Positions 1-9,516 are shown, counted from the first letter of the stretch. The stretch is 64,000 bases of DNA from Vibrio gazogenes (GCF_002196515.1 NZ_CP018835.1:1798001-1862000); one strand, 5' to 3'. Notes: generated from the letters alone by a model not told the origin. Numbers and translations are program-made.

Positions 1-1
1 C

Positions 2-586
2 GCCCACTCGATGGGGGGGGCAGTCGCCACACGCTATATTCAGACCCATCCAGATCATGAATTTGATGCGATGGCATTCACCGCACCGATGTTCGGCGTC
101 CACATCCCCTATTTACTACGTCCGATTGCCCTTCCTTTGACTCAGATTTTGGCTGCACTGACATCTGAGCCGAAATATGCACCGGGTTATCAGGGATACT
201 TATCTAAACCGTTTGAAAATAATCCGCTGACACATAGCCAGACAAGATATCGCTGGTTCAGACAGCTGTATGATAGTCATCCTGAATTAAGATTAGGCGG
301 GCCCAGTGCACAATGGGTCTGGCAAAGCCTCATGGCCATCAAACAATGCCATCAACTGACGCGACAAGTGACGCTGCCCACACTAGTCATACAAGCGGGA
401 GAAGAAAGAATTGTCAGTAATCCTGCCCAGGATTTGTTCTGTCACAAAGTCGCAAAAACCAACCCATACTGCACCAGCCTTAAGATTGAAGGGGCAAGTC
501 ATGAATTGCTGTTTGAGAGCGATCAATATCGAAACCCAACTCTGGATGCAATTCTGCGGCACTTTTCATCCTACCGCTCAGCCTGA
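2..586 (+). CDS. pldB: Lysophospholipase L2 (PldB), C-terminal part
   Basis: This is the 3' part of an alpha/beta hydrolase whose start lies left of the window. The reading frame is open to base 2 and begins inside the nucleophile elbow, read as A-H-S-M-G-G, with the Ser as nucleophile. Near the end, the segment E-G-A-S-H-E-L-L carries the expected catalytic His, followed by an E-S-D motif typical of PldB. The family hydrolyses lysophospholipids at the inner membrane. The neighbour yigL follows 172 bp downstream in the same direction, the pldB-yigL order known from enterobacteria and vibrios. The identification rests on the motifs and this order. Confidence 0.85.
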   Translation, partial: AHSMGGAVATRYIQTHPDHEFDAMAFTAPMFGVHIPYLLRPIALPLTQILAALTSEPKYAPGYQGYLSKPFENNPLTHSQTRYRWFRQLYDSHPELRLGGPSAQWVWQSLMAIKQCHQLTRQVTLPTLVIQAGEERIVSNPAQDLFCHKVAKTNPYCTSLKIEGASHELLFESDQYRNPTLDAILRHFSSYRSA

Positions 587-758
587 CCACGCCGCCCTAT
601 GAATGACAAGCCCATTGATGACAAGTTTGCAAACAGAACTGTCAGAAATAAAGGAGGAAAAGACACAAGATAGATTTTACCCTCTTTTTCCCCTTTATAT
701 TTTCGTAAAATAGTCAATAACGCAGTTCTGCATTTCATGTTTACCAAATGAGGATTTT

Positions 759-1580
759 ATGACGCTTACCAGCAAAGATATTCGTATTGTTGCTTCTGAT
801 CTTGATGGTACATTACTCGCTCCAGACCATAAGTTAAGCCCATTTACCAAGAGCACACTGAAAGACCTCCATCAGAAAGGGTATACATTTATCTTTGCAA
901 CCGGACGTCACCACGTTGATGTGGCAGGTATCCGTGAAATTGCCGGTATCCCTGCATTCATGATTACCTCGAATGGTGCCCGTATCCATAGCCCGGACAA
1001 TCAATTGATGTTCAGCCGCAATGTCCCAAAAGATTTGGTGCAAAGTCTGATTGATCTCTGTAAAAATGATCCGGATATCTTCATTCATATGTACCACGAT
1101 GATCAATGGCGACTCAGTGCGATCGATGAAACGATTCAACAATATCACAACGAATCTGAATTCACGTTTCAGATGTTTGATCCGGAAAATCCACCGTTAG
1201 ATAATGTGGCAAAAATTTTCTTCACTCACAGGCAGTCCAGCCACGATGCGCTGGTGCGCTATGAGGATATCCTCAATCAACGCTTCTCAGGAGAAGTAAC
1301 GATCGCATTCTCCAGCCCCACATGCCTTGAAGTGATGGGACCTGAGATATCAAAAGGTCATGCATTACAAGTGGTTGCCAATTCACTGAATCATACATTA
1401 GACCACTGTATCGCATTTGGTGACGGGATGAATGATATTGAAATGTTGTCGATGGCTGGTCGAGGACTGGTCATGGAAACTGCGCATGAGAAAGTCTTCT
1501 CAGCTTTGCCACAGACTGAACGTATCGGTAGTCATGCGGATGATGCTGTCGCCCACTATCTGCATCAACACTTGTTGTAA
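759..1580 (+). CDS. yigL: HAD-superfamily Cof-type phosphatase (YigL family)
   Basis: A 273-residue HAD hydrolase of the Cof subfamily. Motif I is D-L-D-G-T-L-L near residues 14-20, motif II is the T-S-N-G segment near residue 70, the K of motif III is in the S-K-G-H segment near residue 200, and motif IV is G-D-G-M-N-D near residue 222. A cap domain lies in the middle. E. coli YigL dephosphorylates pyridoxal phosphate and sugar phosphates in the cytosol. The start is supported by GAGG five bases before the ATG. It follows pldB as in E. coli and converges on the NRPS gene. The substrate here is inferred from family and position only. Confidence 0.85.
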   Translation: MTLTSKDIRIVASDLDGTLLAPDHKLSPFTKSTLKDLHQKGYTFIFATGRHHVDVAGIREIAGIPAFMITSNGARIHSPDNQLMFSRNVPKDLVQSLIDLCKNDPDIFIHMYHDDQWRLSAIDETIQQYHNESEFTFQMFDPENPPLDNVAKIFFTHRQSSHDALVRYEDILNQRFSGEVTIAFSSPTCLEVMGPEISKGHALQVVANSLNHTLDHCIAFGDGMNDIEMLSMAGRGLVMETAHEKVFSALPQTERIGSHADDAVAHYLHQHLL

Positions 1581-1623
1581 TTCACACAGCATTCTTCCCC
1601 CAAGCATCCGTTATCTATCCGAT

Positions 1624-1656
1624 CCACCAGCAATCGATATTCGATAATGCTGGTGG
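1624..1656. terminator. Long hairpin between convergent yigL and NRPS genes
   Basis: Arms CCACCAGCA (1624-1632) and TGCTGGTGG (1648-1656) are perfect complements, with a second inner pairing ATCGA/TCGAT. The hairpin lies between two convergent stop codons. No strong T-run follows on either strand, so termination activity is uncertain. Confidence 0.4.
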
Positions 1657-1702
1657 TGGATACCCGACCGTTGGGATTCAATATGACGACTGACCAACTC
1701 AC

Positions 1703-4700
1703 TCAGTTGACTGATGTCGGCATCGTCGCTTGCACAAAGTGACTTGCGTCAACCGATACTGCATGGTTGTCGCCCCCCATATTTGGTGACTCAGTCGGCA
1801 CTGCAAAGTCAGCTGCCAAAGTATAATGTTTCAGCGCCATCATCGGTTGCTCAATGATCTGCTCCAACAATTGTTCAAACCGCCTTGCCAGACGCTGAGG
1901 TGAATAGCGGGTTGATCGGTACGCAATCAGCACATCCAAACATTCACCGGGAGTCACAAAAACGGTCAGGGGCAAGTGGGTATAGCCTCGGTTTTCCATC
2001 GCTGTCAGTCTCATGCCATGGTAATCAATGCTAAACCAATGGTCATAATTCGGATAATTATCAACGGATAACATGGTATCAAACCAACACGCTTCTCCCG
2101 TCAGTTGCTCGATTTCATCCAACCCCAACATATCGTGTTCACACAGATGAACCTGTTCCGACTGAACGTCTTTCAGTTGTTCAATCAAGGAACGATTTGG
2201 CTGGAGTCGCATCCGGACAGGAACCGTATTGGTAAACAGACCGACATAAGATTCGATGCCTTCAATGTCACAAAGACGTCCCGAAACCGGTGAACCAAAA
2301 ACAACATCTTCACATCCGGAGATATCACGCAAGATCATTCCCCACACGCCTTGCATCAACGAATTGACGGTTAGACCATTGTGTTGGCAAAGCGCCATCA
2401 GCTTCTGCGTCATCAGGGGCGATAACTGAAAAGATGCATCTCTGACCTGTGCTGACGGTGATTCACCTTGATAGATCAGGGTCGGCTGCGCACCGGCTAA
2501 TGCCTGTGACCACGTTTGTCTGGCAACAGATTTATCTCGTGAAGCTAATTGTCGAATCACGCTGGCATAACGCTCCGGACTTTGCGGTGTTGCTAACCCC
2601 GCAGTCTGAACATACGCCTGAAGCAGATCGCGTAGCAAAATCGGCATTGACCATCCGTCGATAACCAAATGGTGTTCAGATAAAAACAGCGTATGCTGGT
2701 TGTCATGATGATGCACTAATACAGCATAAAGTAATGGCTGGCGGGTATCGTCCATATCAAAGGGACGTAACACTTCACGGGACTCAATCGAGGCCAGCGC
2801 AGCATCTTGCGCCTCACTCGGTAATTCATTGAGAGAACAAATTTCCAGCGGCCATAAGCGGTTTCCTTGTTTCGCAGCCGACGCTGTAATTTGAGGGAGC
2901 ACCTGAACGGCTTGATCTAAAATATGAACATCAAAACGAGCCAGTAATTGTGGGTGACGTAACACAACACAATCGAGCGCTTGCTGTAGGCGTTGCACAT
3001 CCATGTCACCGACGAACTGCATCTTTGTCAGGGCGTTATAGTTACTCTGTTGACCACTGGTTCGGGCATGAGACAGCAGACCGTTCTGAACCGGTAAAGT
3101 CGGAATAATGTCATGAATCTCACCATATTCAGCCGTAAATTGTGCCCGGACATCATCACTCATCAGGATCGGGGCTGCGGAATCATCCACATGTGGTACG
3201 CCGGCGTGCTGATGATGGTCAATTTGCAGTGCAATTTTTTCCAGTGTCTTCTCCACAAAGATATCTTTGACCTTCAAAAGGTATCCTTGCTGACGTATCC
3301 GGTTGACCAAAGCCATTGCCGAGATGCTATCACCACCAAGCGAGAAAAAATCATCTTCCGCAGAGATCCCAGAGACCCCGAATAATGACTGCGCTTCCTG
3401 ACACAGTAGTCGTTCGATATCAGTCTGCGGTGCGCGGCCAAGCCGTCGGGTCACCGACAAGGGCATCGCAGCCAACGCTTTACGGTCAATCTTACCGCTC
3501 GCATTAATTGGCATCTCATCTAGGATCTCAATTACCGAAGGCACCATATAATCAGGCAGGACTTGCGCCACAGCAGCCGCTAAATGCTCCCCACTGAGTT
3601 GACGGGCATAATCAGGCGTCAGTACACAAAACCCAATCAAGCGGTGTGTACCAGCAAAAGGCGGCGCGACAACGACAGCCTGAGCGACACCTGGCTGCAC
3701 TGACAAGGCATTTTCAACCTCGCCCAACTCGATCCGATACCCACGGATTTTCACCTGATCATCACAACGTCCGATAAAAGCAAGTTGCCCCTTTTCAGAC
3801 CACCGCACTAAGTCGCCGGTTCGGTACATCACATCACCGGCAACAAATGGATCCGCGACAAAGCGTTCTGCGGTCATCCCGGGTTGATTGAGATATCCCT
3901 GCGCCATTCCTGCGCCGGCGAGATAAAGCTCTCCGACACACCCTGTCGGTACCGGCGTCAGTGTTTCATCTAATACATAGGTGCGCGTATTGGCGATGGG
4001 TCGCCCGATCACCGGCGTATCATCGACCTTAAAACTGGCACTGACCGCATCAACCGTATATTCCGTTGGCCCATAGAAATTTTCAACAATCAGTGCAGGG
4101 TACTCACTCACCTTCTGCCACAGCTTATGTGGTATCGCCTCACTTCCGACCAAGACAAGCGTCGGTACATGTGACATGGTCATCAGTCCGGCTTCCAGCA
4201 TCTGATAAAACAGCGAAGGCGACAGATCTAAAGCGTCAATGTGGTCTTGTTCAACCAGTCGGCTCAGCTCAAACGCATCCCGACGTTGTTCATTTGAATA
4301 GAGATACAGTGTATGCCCGTGAATCATCCATAAAATTTGTTCCCAAGAGGCATCGAAAGAAAAAGAAGTGGTATGCGCGGCCCGGACCACGGGGCAATCG
4401 CGTGTTTGTTTTAACTGCGACAGCGTCCGTTCAAAAATCGTCTGTCGATGAGACAGCGCAAGATTCAGTAACGCACCATGGTGGTTTAATACCCCCTTCG
4501 GCTTGCCGGTCGAACCGGACGTGAAAATAATATAAGCCGTATCCTCTCTTTGTGGGGAGGGGTAATCAGAGGGAAAAGCTTCTCCGGCGCACAACAATGT
4601 TTCGAGTCGCCACAATGGCGTCGTGACATGCTGGATTGCTTGTTGCAAACCACACGGTGGATACTCATCGATCAGCACGCCACGGGGACATGCCTGTTCC

Positions 4701-5188
4701 AGAATGGCTTCAATCCGTTCTTGAGGATAATCCGGATCAACCGGAAGATACACGGCACCACATTTCATCACGGCCAACAACGCAATCACGGCAATCCCTG
4801 TTCTGGGTAACGCAACGCCAACAACATCGCCACGACGGACACCAGCTCGCAGGATGTTCGCAGCAAGAGTATTGACCTGCTCATTCAGTTGCGCGAACGT
4901 CCACGATGTTTGTCCGTCGTACAATGCCAGTCGCGTCGGCGATGATTCGACTTGCTGCCCCAGCAGATCCAAAATGGTTTGGTACTCGGTAGGAAGTGCG
5001 AATACCGCACCGGTAGACCAAGGCTGGATATCATATTTCGATTGCGGTGTGCGTGATGAGAAGTCACCGACCGGATTCACTGACAATGTCTCCGGCTCCG
5101 CATCTTTGACAAAGTCAATATCTTCAGACGCTCTTGCGGCCTGTGACCATCGTGACATCGATTCATCGATCATATTGCTCATAGACAT
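1703..5188 (-). CDS. Single-module NRPS, domain order A-PCP-C
   Basis: A 1161-residue nonribosomal peptide synthetase. The adenylation domain spans about residues 65-585, with core motif A3 ([11 protein letters not shown]), A5 (N-F-Y-G-P-T-E) and A10 (N-A-S-G-K-I-D-R-K). The carrier domain (590-655) has the phosphopantetheine site L-G-G-D-S, Ser621. A condensation domain (about 690-1130) has an intact H-H-L-V-I-D-G motif at 839-845. There is no thioesterase, reductase or second A domain. The ATG at 5188 is preferred because AGGA lies nine bases upstream and it starts 13 bp after the mbtH stop; a longer frame would overlap mbtH. A read-off specificity code of roughly D-A-W-D-L-G-F-V-D-K is uncertain because the A4 region aligns with a one-residue gap. 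Substrate and product are unknown. Confidence 0.9.
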   Translation of the reverse strand: MSMSNMIDESMSRWSQAARASEDIDFVKDAEPETLSVNPVGDFSSRTPQSKYDIQPWSTGAVFALPTEYQTILDLLGQQVESSPTRLALYDGQTSWTFAQLNEQVNTLAANILRAGVRRGDVVGVALPRTGIAVIALLAVMKCGAVYLPVDPDYPQERIEAILEQACPRGVLIDEYPPCGLQQAIQHVTTPLWRLETLLCAGEAFPSDYPSPQREDTAYIIFTSGSTGKPKGVLNHHGALLNLALSHRQTIFERTLSQLKQTRDCPVVRAAHTTSFSFDASWEQILWMIHGHTLYLYSNEQRRDAFELSRLVEQDHIDALDLSPSLFYQMLEAGLMTMSHVPTLVLVGSEAIPHKLWQKVSEYPALIVENFYGPTEYTVDAVSASFKVDDTPVIGRPIANTRTYVLDETLTPVPTGCVGELYLAGAGMAQGYLNQPGMTAERFVADPFVAGDVMYRTGDLVRWSEKGQLAFIGRCDDQVKIRGYRIELGEVENALSVQPGVAQAVVVAPPFAGTHRLIGFCVLTPDYARQLSGEHLAAAVAQVLPDYMVPSVIEILDEMPINASGKIDRKALAAMPLSVTRRLGRAPQTDIERLLCQEAQSLFGVSGISAEDDFFSLGGDSISAMALVNRIRQQGYLLKVKDIFVEKTLEKIALQIDHHQHAGVPHVDDSAAPILMSDDVRAQFTAEYGEIHDIIPTLPVQNGLLSHARTSGQQSNYNALTKMQFVGDMDVQRLQQALDCVVLRHPQLLARFDVHILDQAVQVLPQITASAAKQGNRLWPLEICSLNELPSEAQDAALASIESREVLRPFDMDDTRQPLLYAVLVHHHDNQHTLFLSEHHLVIDGWSMPILLRDLLQAYVQTAGLATPQSPERYASVIRQLASRDKSVARQTWSQALAGAQPTLIYQGESPSAQVRDASFQLSPLMTQKLMALCQHNGLTVNSLMQGVWGMILRDISGCEDVVFGSPVSGRLCDIEGIESYVGLFTNTVPVRMRLQPNRSLIEQLKDVQSEQVHLCEHDMLGLDEIEQLTGEACWFDTMLSVDNYPNYDHWFSIDYHGMRLTAMENRGYTHLPLTVFVTPGECLDVLIAYRSTRYSPQRLARRFEQLLEQIIEQPMMALKHYTLAADFAVPTESPNMGGDNHAVSVDASHFVQATMPTSVN

Positions 5189-5201
5189 AGCGATAATTCC
5201 T

Positions 5202-5414
5202 TCATGAATGCAGCTCGGAGAGGTGAATATGTTGCCAGTTTTGTTCAACATAACTGAGACAATCGGATTTATCTTCCGGACCGAAAATCGCTTGCCAACC
5301 TTGAGGAACCGGACTGAATTCCGGCCACAAACTGTACTGACCACGGTCATTGGTCAGGACGAGAAACCGATGATTCACATCATCAAATGGATTGGTATAT
5401 TTTTTATCATTCAT
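5202..5414 (-). CDS. MbtH-like NRPS accessory protein
   Basis: A 70-residue MbtH-family protein. It shows the hallmark N-P-F-D-D start, the Q-Y-S-L-W-P segment, V-P-Q-G-W and the C-L-S-Y-V-E-Q-N-W tail. MbtH proteins bind adenylation domains and are often needed for their solubility or activity. It sits between the PPTase (51 bp upstream) and the NRPS (13 bp downstream) on the same strand, so the three genes probably form one operon and this protein probably serves that A domain. The ATG at 5414 is chosen because the family begins just before N-P-F-D-D; the 13-residue upstream extension is not family-like. Confidence 0.93.
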   Translation of the reverse strand: MNDKKYTNPFDDVNHRFLVLTNDRGQYSLWPEFSPVPQGWQAIFGPEDKSDCLSYVEQNWQHIHLSELHS

Positions 5415-5465
5415 TATTTTTAAGCCACCCTGCCAACTAAGGGAAAGATTCATACTTTGTTTACA

Positions 5466-6155
5466 TCAGGCATCCCGTTCAATCTGTATCAATGTCACGA
5501 GTGCCTCTTCCAGAAACAGATAATGTCCATGACAAAGCTGTATTCCGGTCTGTTGCTGAAGTATTGGGGAAAGTTCAAACGTGAAATATGAATGCTGCGG
5601 CTCAAGGGATATTAATTGCGCATCATGGAAGTCAAGGTAACGTTTTACTAAAGGATAAAGTGCCTTAAACAGGCTCTCTTTGGCCGAAAACATCAGCGAC
5701 ATAAACGGTGCTTTATGCCAACCGGTGACATCCTGAAGTTTGATTTCCTCAGGCGTGACAATCATTCTTCCGATCGACTCGCACAGTGTTTCATCCATGA
5801 TATTTTCGACATCAACCCCGATGGATAACCGCTCCGCTTTCGTCGCCACAGTAGAGATAGCCGTGTCGTCTGTATGTGAAATGGAGCCGATAAATCCGTC
5901 AGGCCACACGGGAGAACGATGTTCTCCAATTCCAACCCAAGGTTCAGATGCACCGCGGTGCAGCAAAGCATGTTTTGCTGCAATTCTGCCGGCAACAAAT
6001 TCTGCTTTTCTTTTACTGACCGCTCCGAGCAGAGATTCAGGTAAGGTGATGCCTTCTTGTGCTGCGCCAGCCGTATACTTATCACGCACATAGCGATTCA
6101 TAAAAAGTGTCTGTCCACCCAAGCATAATTGCTTTTGCCAGATCAGAAATGTCAT
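5466..6155 (-). CDS. 4'-phosphopantetheinyl transferase, EntD type
   Basis: A 229-residue Sfp/EntD-type transferase that converts apo carrier proteins to the holo form using coenzyme A. Visible motifs are the R-K-A-E-F-V-A-G-R segment near residue 50, G-S-I-S-H-T near 93, the Mg-binding G-V-D-V-E near 115 and F-S-A-K-E-S-L-F-K near 160. It is the first gene of a likely operon with the MbtH-like protein and the A-PCP-C synthetase. The ATG at 6155 has GGAAG seven bases upstream; a GTG one codon earlier is possible. It may also prime the carrier domains of the other NRPS about 50 kb away, which is inference. Confidence 0.93.
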   Translation of the reverse strand: MTFLIWQKQLCLGGQTLFMNRYVRDKYTAGAAQEGITLPESLLGAVSKRKAEFVAGRIAAKHALLHRGASEPWVGIGEHRSPVWPDGFIGSISHTDDTAISTVATKAERLSIGVDVENIMDETLCESIGRMIVTPEEIKLQDVTGWHKAPFMSLMFSAKESLFKALYPLVKRYLDFHDAQLISLEPQHSYFTFELSPILQQQTGIQLCHGHYLFLEEALVTLIQIERDA

Positions 6156-6535
6156 CACTTATCTTCCCTAAACCCGTTCATCACATGTGCAAATCAATTG
6201 AAAATAGGTCTCAAGCAATGGAGTAAGCCGTCCCCATCCGAGCACTCAACCTTGTCTGCCAAAACAAACATTCATGATTATTTTTTCTGAATCTCTCGCG
6301 AATACTTACTTCACCGTTGCACTGCAACAGCAGCTATTAGCATACAACCAATGCACGTATAAACTCCAATATAAATCCTCTGAACTCGCTGCGAAGATCG
6401 CATTATTTCCTATATTTCTGACTCATATAGTGTTAATTCTCATGATAACAGACCGTTATCAGACTGTTAGCCATAAGCAATTTGATGAATGAGGTTGGTC
6501 AAACGTGGATACATTGATGACCAATGTATTGAGTA
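6156..6535. other. Upstream region of the NRPS operon
   Basis: About 380 bp between the PPTase start and the EVE-side hairpin. No convincing gene is seen; one 72-codon frame on the plus strand has no ribosome site or recognisable composition. The region should hold the promoter of the PPTase-MbtH-NRPS operon and contains the inverted repeat at 6443-6461. Confidence 0.5.
6443..6461. promoter_or_regulatory. Operator-like inverted repeat upstream of the NRPS operon
   Basis: TGATAAC and GTTATCA form a perfect 7-bp inverted repeat with a 5-bp spacer, about 290 bp upstream of the PPTase start. A wider TAACAG/CTGTTA pairing overlaps it. Size and symmetry fit a dimeric repressor site, but the regulator is unknown. 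The spacing is too short for a Fur box. Confidence 0.35.
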
Positions 6536-6559
6536 GACAGGCGGTGAGAACCGCCTGTC
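6536..6559 (-). terminator. Perfect 10-bp hairpin downstream of the EVE gene
   Basis: Arms GACAGGCGGT and ACCGCCTGTC pair perfectly around a GAGA loop, 12 bp past the stop of the minus-strand EVE gene. There is no long T-run, so it may end or stabilise the transcript rather than act as a classical intrinsic terminator. Confidence 0.55.
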
Positions 6560-6571
6560 AGTGAAAGGATG

Positions 6572-7024
6572 TCAACGCAGGGAAAGTATTGCCAGCCACT
6601 CCGCTTCGGTCACGGGCATAATTGAAAGTCGGTTTCCCCGCTTTACTAAAGGCATCTGCGCCAGTTCGGGCATTGCTTTCATCACCGAAAGGGGAATAAT
6701 CCGCTCCATTTTGCTGACAAAAGCAACATCAACCATCACCCAGCGCGGATTTTCCGGGGTTGATTTCGGGTCGAACACGTCACTGTCAGGGTCAAATGCA
6801 AAGTGATCCGGATAGGCTTCACGGACAACCTCAGCAATACCTGCCACGCCAACCTGTTTACAGGATGAATGGTAGATCAAAACCTGATCCCCGAGACGAA
6901 CTTGATCGCGCATCATATTGCGCGCTTGATAATTTCTGACACCTTCCCAACAAGCGCGCTGCTGCACGCGTAAAGTATCAATTGAAAAAGTATCAGGCTC
7001 TGTTTTAAATAACCAATATGCCAT
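6572..7024 (-). CDS. EVE domain-containing protein
   Basis: A 150-residue single-domain EVE protein. The start W-L-F-K-T-E-P, the W-E-G-V-R-N-Y-Q-A-R-N segment near residue 27 and the D-Q-V-L-I-Y-H-S-S segment near residue 47 are typical of this PUA-like fold, which binds modified bases in nucleic acids. Its cellular role in vibrios is not established. It is transcribed alone on the minus strand, with a hairpin just past its stop, and diverges from the lipoprotein gene 60 bp away. No strong ribosome site is visible before the ATG. Confidence 0.85.
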   Translation of the reverse strand: MAYWLFKTEPDTFSIDTLRVQQRACWEGVRNYQARNMMRDQVRLGDQVLIYHSSCKQVGVAGIAEVVREAYPDHFAFDPDSDVFDPKSTPENPRWVMVDVAFVSKMERIIPLSVMKAMPELAQMPLVKRGNRLSIMPVTEAEWLAILSLR

Positions 7025-7084
7025 AATGTTATGCTGTGCTATACGAGACGATGTCTAATCCGGTTAAGGTAAGGAAGATATACC

Positions 7085-8098
7085 ATGAAGCCCTTGAAAA
7101 TTCTAATATTCAGCTCATTGATGATACTCCTGCAAGCCTGTACATCATCAATGGTGTCTTCTCCTTCCGATCACGTTGCTCTGGGGCAATCGACAGAGAT
7201 TCAGATCCCGCGAATCATGTTCCGGGGCCAGATCGTGATTGGCCCTCAGACCAGCTCATTCACCCCCTGCAACAGCAACCAACAATTTCTATTGACGCTA
7301 TCGGCACAACAGTATCAGACACTCAGCCAACAGGTCGCCTCCCCTTATCAATCAATCTATGGCGAAATTATTGGTTTCCTCACTGCGCCCAGTCAGACAG
7401 GTTACAACGCTGACTTCAGAGCACGGCTGATGACCCATCAGATTAACTATGTCTCACAAGATGGTGTCAAAGGTTGTAGTCAGCCCGTACAAAGCACCGA
7501 GGCTCAGGGACAGAAACCGCACTGGCGTGTTCGGATGACGTCACCGGATACTGTGGATGTTCAATTTGGCAAATCATCACCTCAGCAGTGGTCTGTGATA
7601 CAACTGAACCACACTGAAGAACATCGGGTGTATAAAACACCTCAGGGAACATTGACGCTGTCACCATCATCCTGCCAACTGGGTCATCAGGCCTTATATG
7701 GTTGGATGGCAACCTTCAACACTCAAAAAGGTAGATATCGGGGCTGTGCCCGACTCGGCAATCAGGATTCGTCCACACCATGGCTTGCGACCTATTATGC
7801 AAGCTCAACCCGGCAAGACAACTTTTCTGTGACATTAACACTGAAAGCTGATCACACAGCGCAAACACTTTATCGTTATCAAAACGATCCGGTCCCCATT
7901 GTCGAAACCGGCTTTTGGCAGGCACTCAATGCCGATCAAATTCAGGTCGTCATGACCCAACATCAACAGCAATATCTGCTTTCCCAACGGATTTTTACTC
8001 GCGAGGGCGACCGGCTTCACGCCCCCAAAGAACAAGTTGGTCAGCAGATCTATAAAATCAATGAGGGCGGGTTAACCCTGTACCGGAGTAAACCATGA
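7085..8098 (+). CDS. Outer-membrane-type lipoprotein with NlpE-like C-terminal region
   Basis: A 337-residue predicted lipoprotein. A short basic start, a hydrophobic stretch and a lipobox L-L-Q-A-C place the lipidated Cys at residue 19; the following T-S-S residues give no inner-membrane retention signal. The central part is unrecognised. Towards the C-terminus, the segment R-Y-R-G-C-A and later lines resemble the small beta-barrel domain of NlpE/META-like envelope proteins, but the match is weak. The stop overlaps the start of the DTW gene (ATGA), so the two genes are probably co-translated. Function is unknown. Confidence 0.75.
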   Translation: MKPLKILIFSSLMILLQACTSSMVSSPSDHVALGQSTEIQIPRIMFRGQIVIGPQTSSFTPCNSNQQFLLTLSAQQYQTLSQQVASPYQSIYGEIIGFLTAPSQTGYNADFRARLMTHQINYVSQDGVKGCSQPVQSTEAQGQKPHWRVRMTSPDTVDVQFGKSSPQQWSVIQLNHTEEHRVYKTPQGTLTLSPSSCQLGHQALYGWMATFNTQKGRYRGCARLGNQDSSTPWLATYYASSTRQDNFSVTLTLKADHTAQTLYRYQNDPVPIVETGFWQALNADQIQVVMTQHQQQYLLSQRIFTREGDRLHAPKEQVGQQIYKINEGGLTLYRSKP

Positions 8099-8775
8099 AT
8101 GTGAATCAACAGCCGGAAGAGTCACCGCACCCATGCCCCGACTGTGGTTTGGTCTATCAATGTATTTGTCAGGCCATTCCCCGTTGTACAAGTGGCATCA
8201 AGCTGTCCTTACTGATTCATGAGCGGGAGATGAACCGGGCCACCAATACCGGACGCTGGCTTGTTCATGCACTGCCCCAGTGTCAGTCGTACCTCTGGCA
8301 ACGTAAACAACCCGATGTGCAATTCCAGCAACAGTTGGATGATCCCCGATTCTTTCCGGTGCTGCTATTTCCAGCTCCCCACGCGCTTACAGCCGATGAA
8401 CTGTACGCTCAAATATACGCGGAACACAGACATCAGACTCAGGCGCACAATCATCAAGCGCAGCAACATCAACCCGTGCCACATTTCATTTTGCTCGACG
8501 GGACTTGGCAGGAAGCTCGGAAAATGGAAAGAAAGAGTGCCTGGCTGGCAGCGCTGCCGCGCGTGCAGATCACGCCTAATGCGGCCTCATCTTATCGGCT
8601 GAGACGCAACCAACAACCTGACTCACTCTGTACATTGGAAGTAGTCGCCACGCTACTCGAACAACGCGGTGAGACCAAAGATGCTCGGGCATTAAAAGAT
8701 TTTTTACATCTGTTTATGGATGCCTTGCAGGCTGATAAAAACCGGACTCCGGGACGCAAGGACAGTGATCACTGA
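8095..8775 (+). CDS. DTW-domain tRNA-uridine aminocarboxypropyltransferase
   Basis: A 226-residue DTW-domain protein. It has an N-terminal metal-binding set, C-P-D-C followed by C-I-C, and the diagnostic L-D-G-T-W-Q-E-A segment near residue 138. Proteins of this family (TapT/YfiP in E. coli) transfer the 3-amino-3-carboxypropyl group of S-adenosylmethionine to a uridine in tRNA. A His/Gln-rich stretch near residues 112-124 looks like an insertion in a loop. It overlaps the upstream lipoprotein gene by four bases and converges on yigB. Enzyme class is well supported; the modified position in tRNA is inferred. Confidence 0.85.
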   Translation: MNVNQQPEESPHPCPDCGLVYQCICQAIPRCTSGIKLSLLIHEREMNRATNTGRWLVHALPQCQSYLWQRKQPDVQFQQQLDDPRFFPVLLFPAPHALTADELYAQIYAEHRHQTQAHNHQAQQHQPVPHFILLDGTWQEARKMERKSAWLAALPRVQITPNAASSYRLRRNQQPDSLCTLEVVATLLEQRGETKDARALKDFLHLFMDALQADKNRTPGRKDSDH

Positions 8776-8796
8776 ACACATCAGGCGATTAGCACG

Positions 8797-9513
8797 TTAC
8801 ACAAGTGCTAACAAGCTTGATAACTGCTCAATTTCGACATCCGGCAGTAACATCGCTGCCGATTCGGTGCGGATATTTCGATGTTGATCATTCAACCAGC
8901 AGGCCGCGAATCCATTCATTTTGGCACCATAAACGTCGGTCTTCAGGTGGTCGCCAACATGCAGAATCTGGCAAGCCGGCAGATCGAGTGCGCGTTGCGC
9001 TTTGATAAACAGATCGGGATAAGGTTTGGAAAAACCATCAGGACCGGCTTGCAGCGTTTGCTGAAAATAGTGTCCCAGCCCGATCTTATTCGGGTCGACA
9101 TTACCATTGGTCACTGCAATTAACGGGATTTGTTGGCTCAATAAGGTCAGCACACGATGTGTTTCTTCCGGCACTTCTATCTGGTGACGCCAGTAGAACA
9201 TTTCATTGATTGCATCTTCCGCTGCTTTACGCGCGTCATCGGTCGAATATCCCAACTGTATCAACCCCTGCATGACCTGCGTATAACGCCATTGCGTCAC
9301 ATCATGCGCTAACTCCGGAGACTGCTGTACGATGTCGGTTTTCAATTGCTTCCACCACGCAATCGGATGCAACGCACTGACCGGATGATTCAAATGCATC
9401 CAATCCAACATCTTACGTTCCAGCTGTCGAATCACGGGGACGTTATCGTAGAGCGTATCGTCCAAATCAAAGGTCATTGCCTGAATCACAGGGAGAGAGC
9501 GGTAATAAAACAT
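8797..9513 (-). CDS. yigB: HAD phosphatase YigB (riboflavin precursor phosphatase)
   Basis: A 238-residue HAD hydrolase. Motif I is F-D-L-D-D-T-L-Y near residue 15, motif II is A-V-T-N-G near residue 135, and the final aspartate motif is H-V-G-D-H near residue 195. E. coli YigB dephosphorylates 5-amino-6-(5-phospho-D-ribitylamino)uracil in riboflavin synthesis. Its ATG lies three bases after the xerC stop, so it is the distal gene of the dapF/DUF484/xerC/yigB series also found in E. coli. A TTAGCAC/GTGCTAA hairpin (8789-8811) overlaps its stop and may mark the transcript end. Confidence 0.88.
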   Translation of the reverse strand: MFYYRSLPVIQAMTFDLDDTLYDNVPVIRQLERKMLDWMHLNHPVSALHPIAWWKQLKTDIVQQSPELAHDVTQWRYTQVMQGLIQLGYSTDDARKAAEDAINEMFYWRHQIEVPEETHRVLTLLSQQIPLIAVTNGNVDPNKIGLGHYFQQTLQAGPDGFSKPYPDLFIKAQRALDLPACQILHVGDHLKTDVYGAKMNGFAACWLNDQHRNIRTESAAMLLPDVEIEQLSSLLALV

Positions 9514-9516
9514 GCG

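Noticed and set aside
1703..5350. Longer form of the A-PCP-C synthetase starting at 5350
   Set aside because: It would overlap nearly the whole mbtH gene; the ATG at 5188 has a ribosome site and fits operon spacing.
6271..6290. Possible Fur box before the PPTase (AT-rich TCATGATTATTTT)
   Set aside because: Too few matches to the 7-1-7 consensus compared with the clear ryhB box, so siderophore-type iron control of this operon is not supported.
6274..6492. 72-codon plus-strand frame upstream of the PPTase
   Set aside because: No Shine-Dalgarno sequence, no recognised family, and it overlaps the operator-like repeat.
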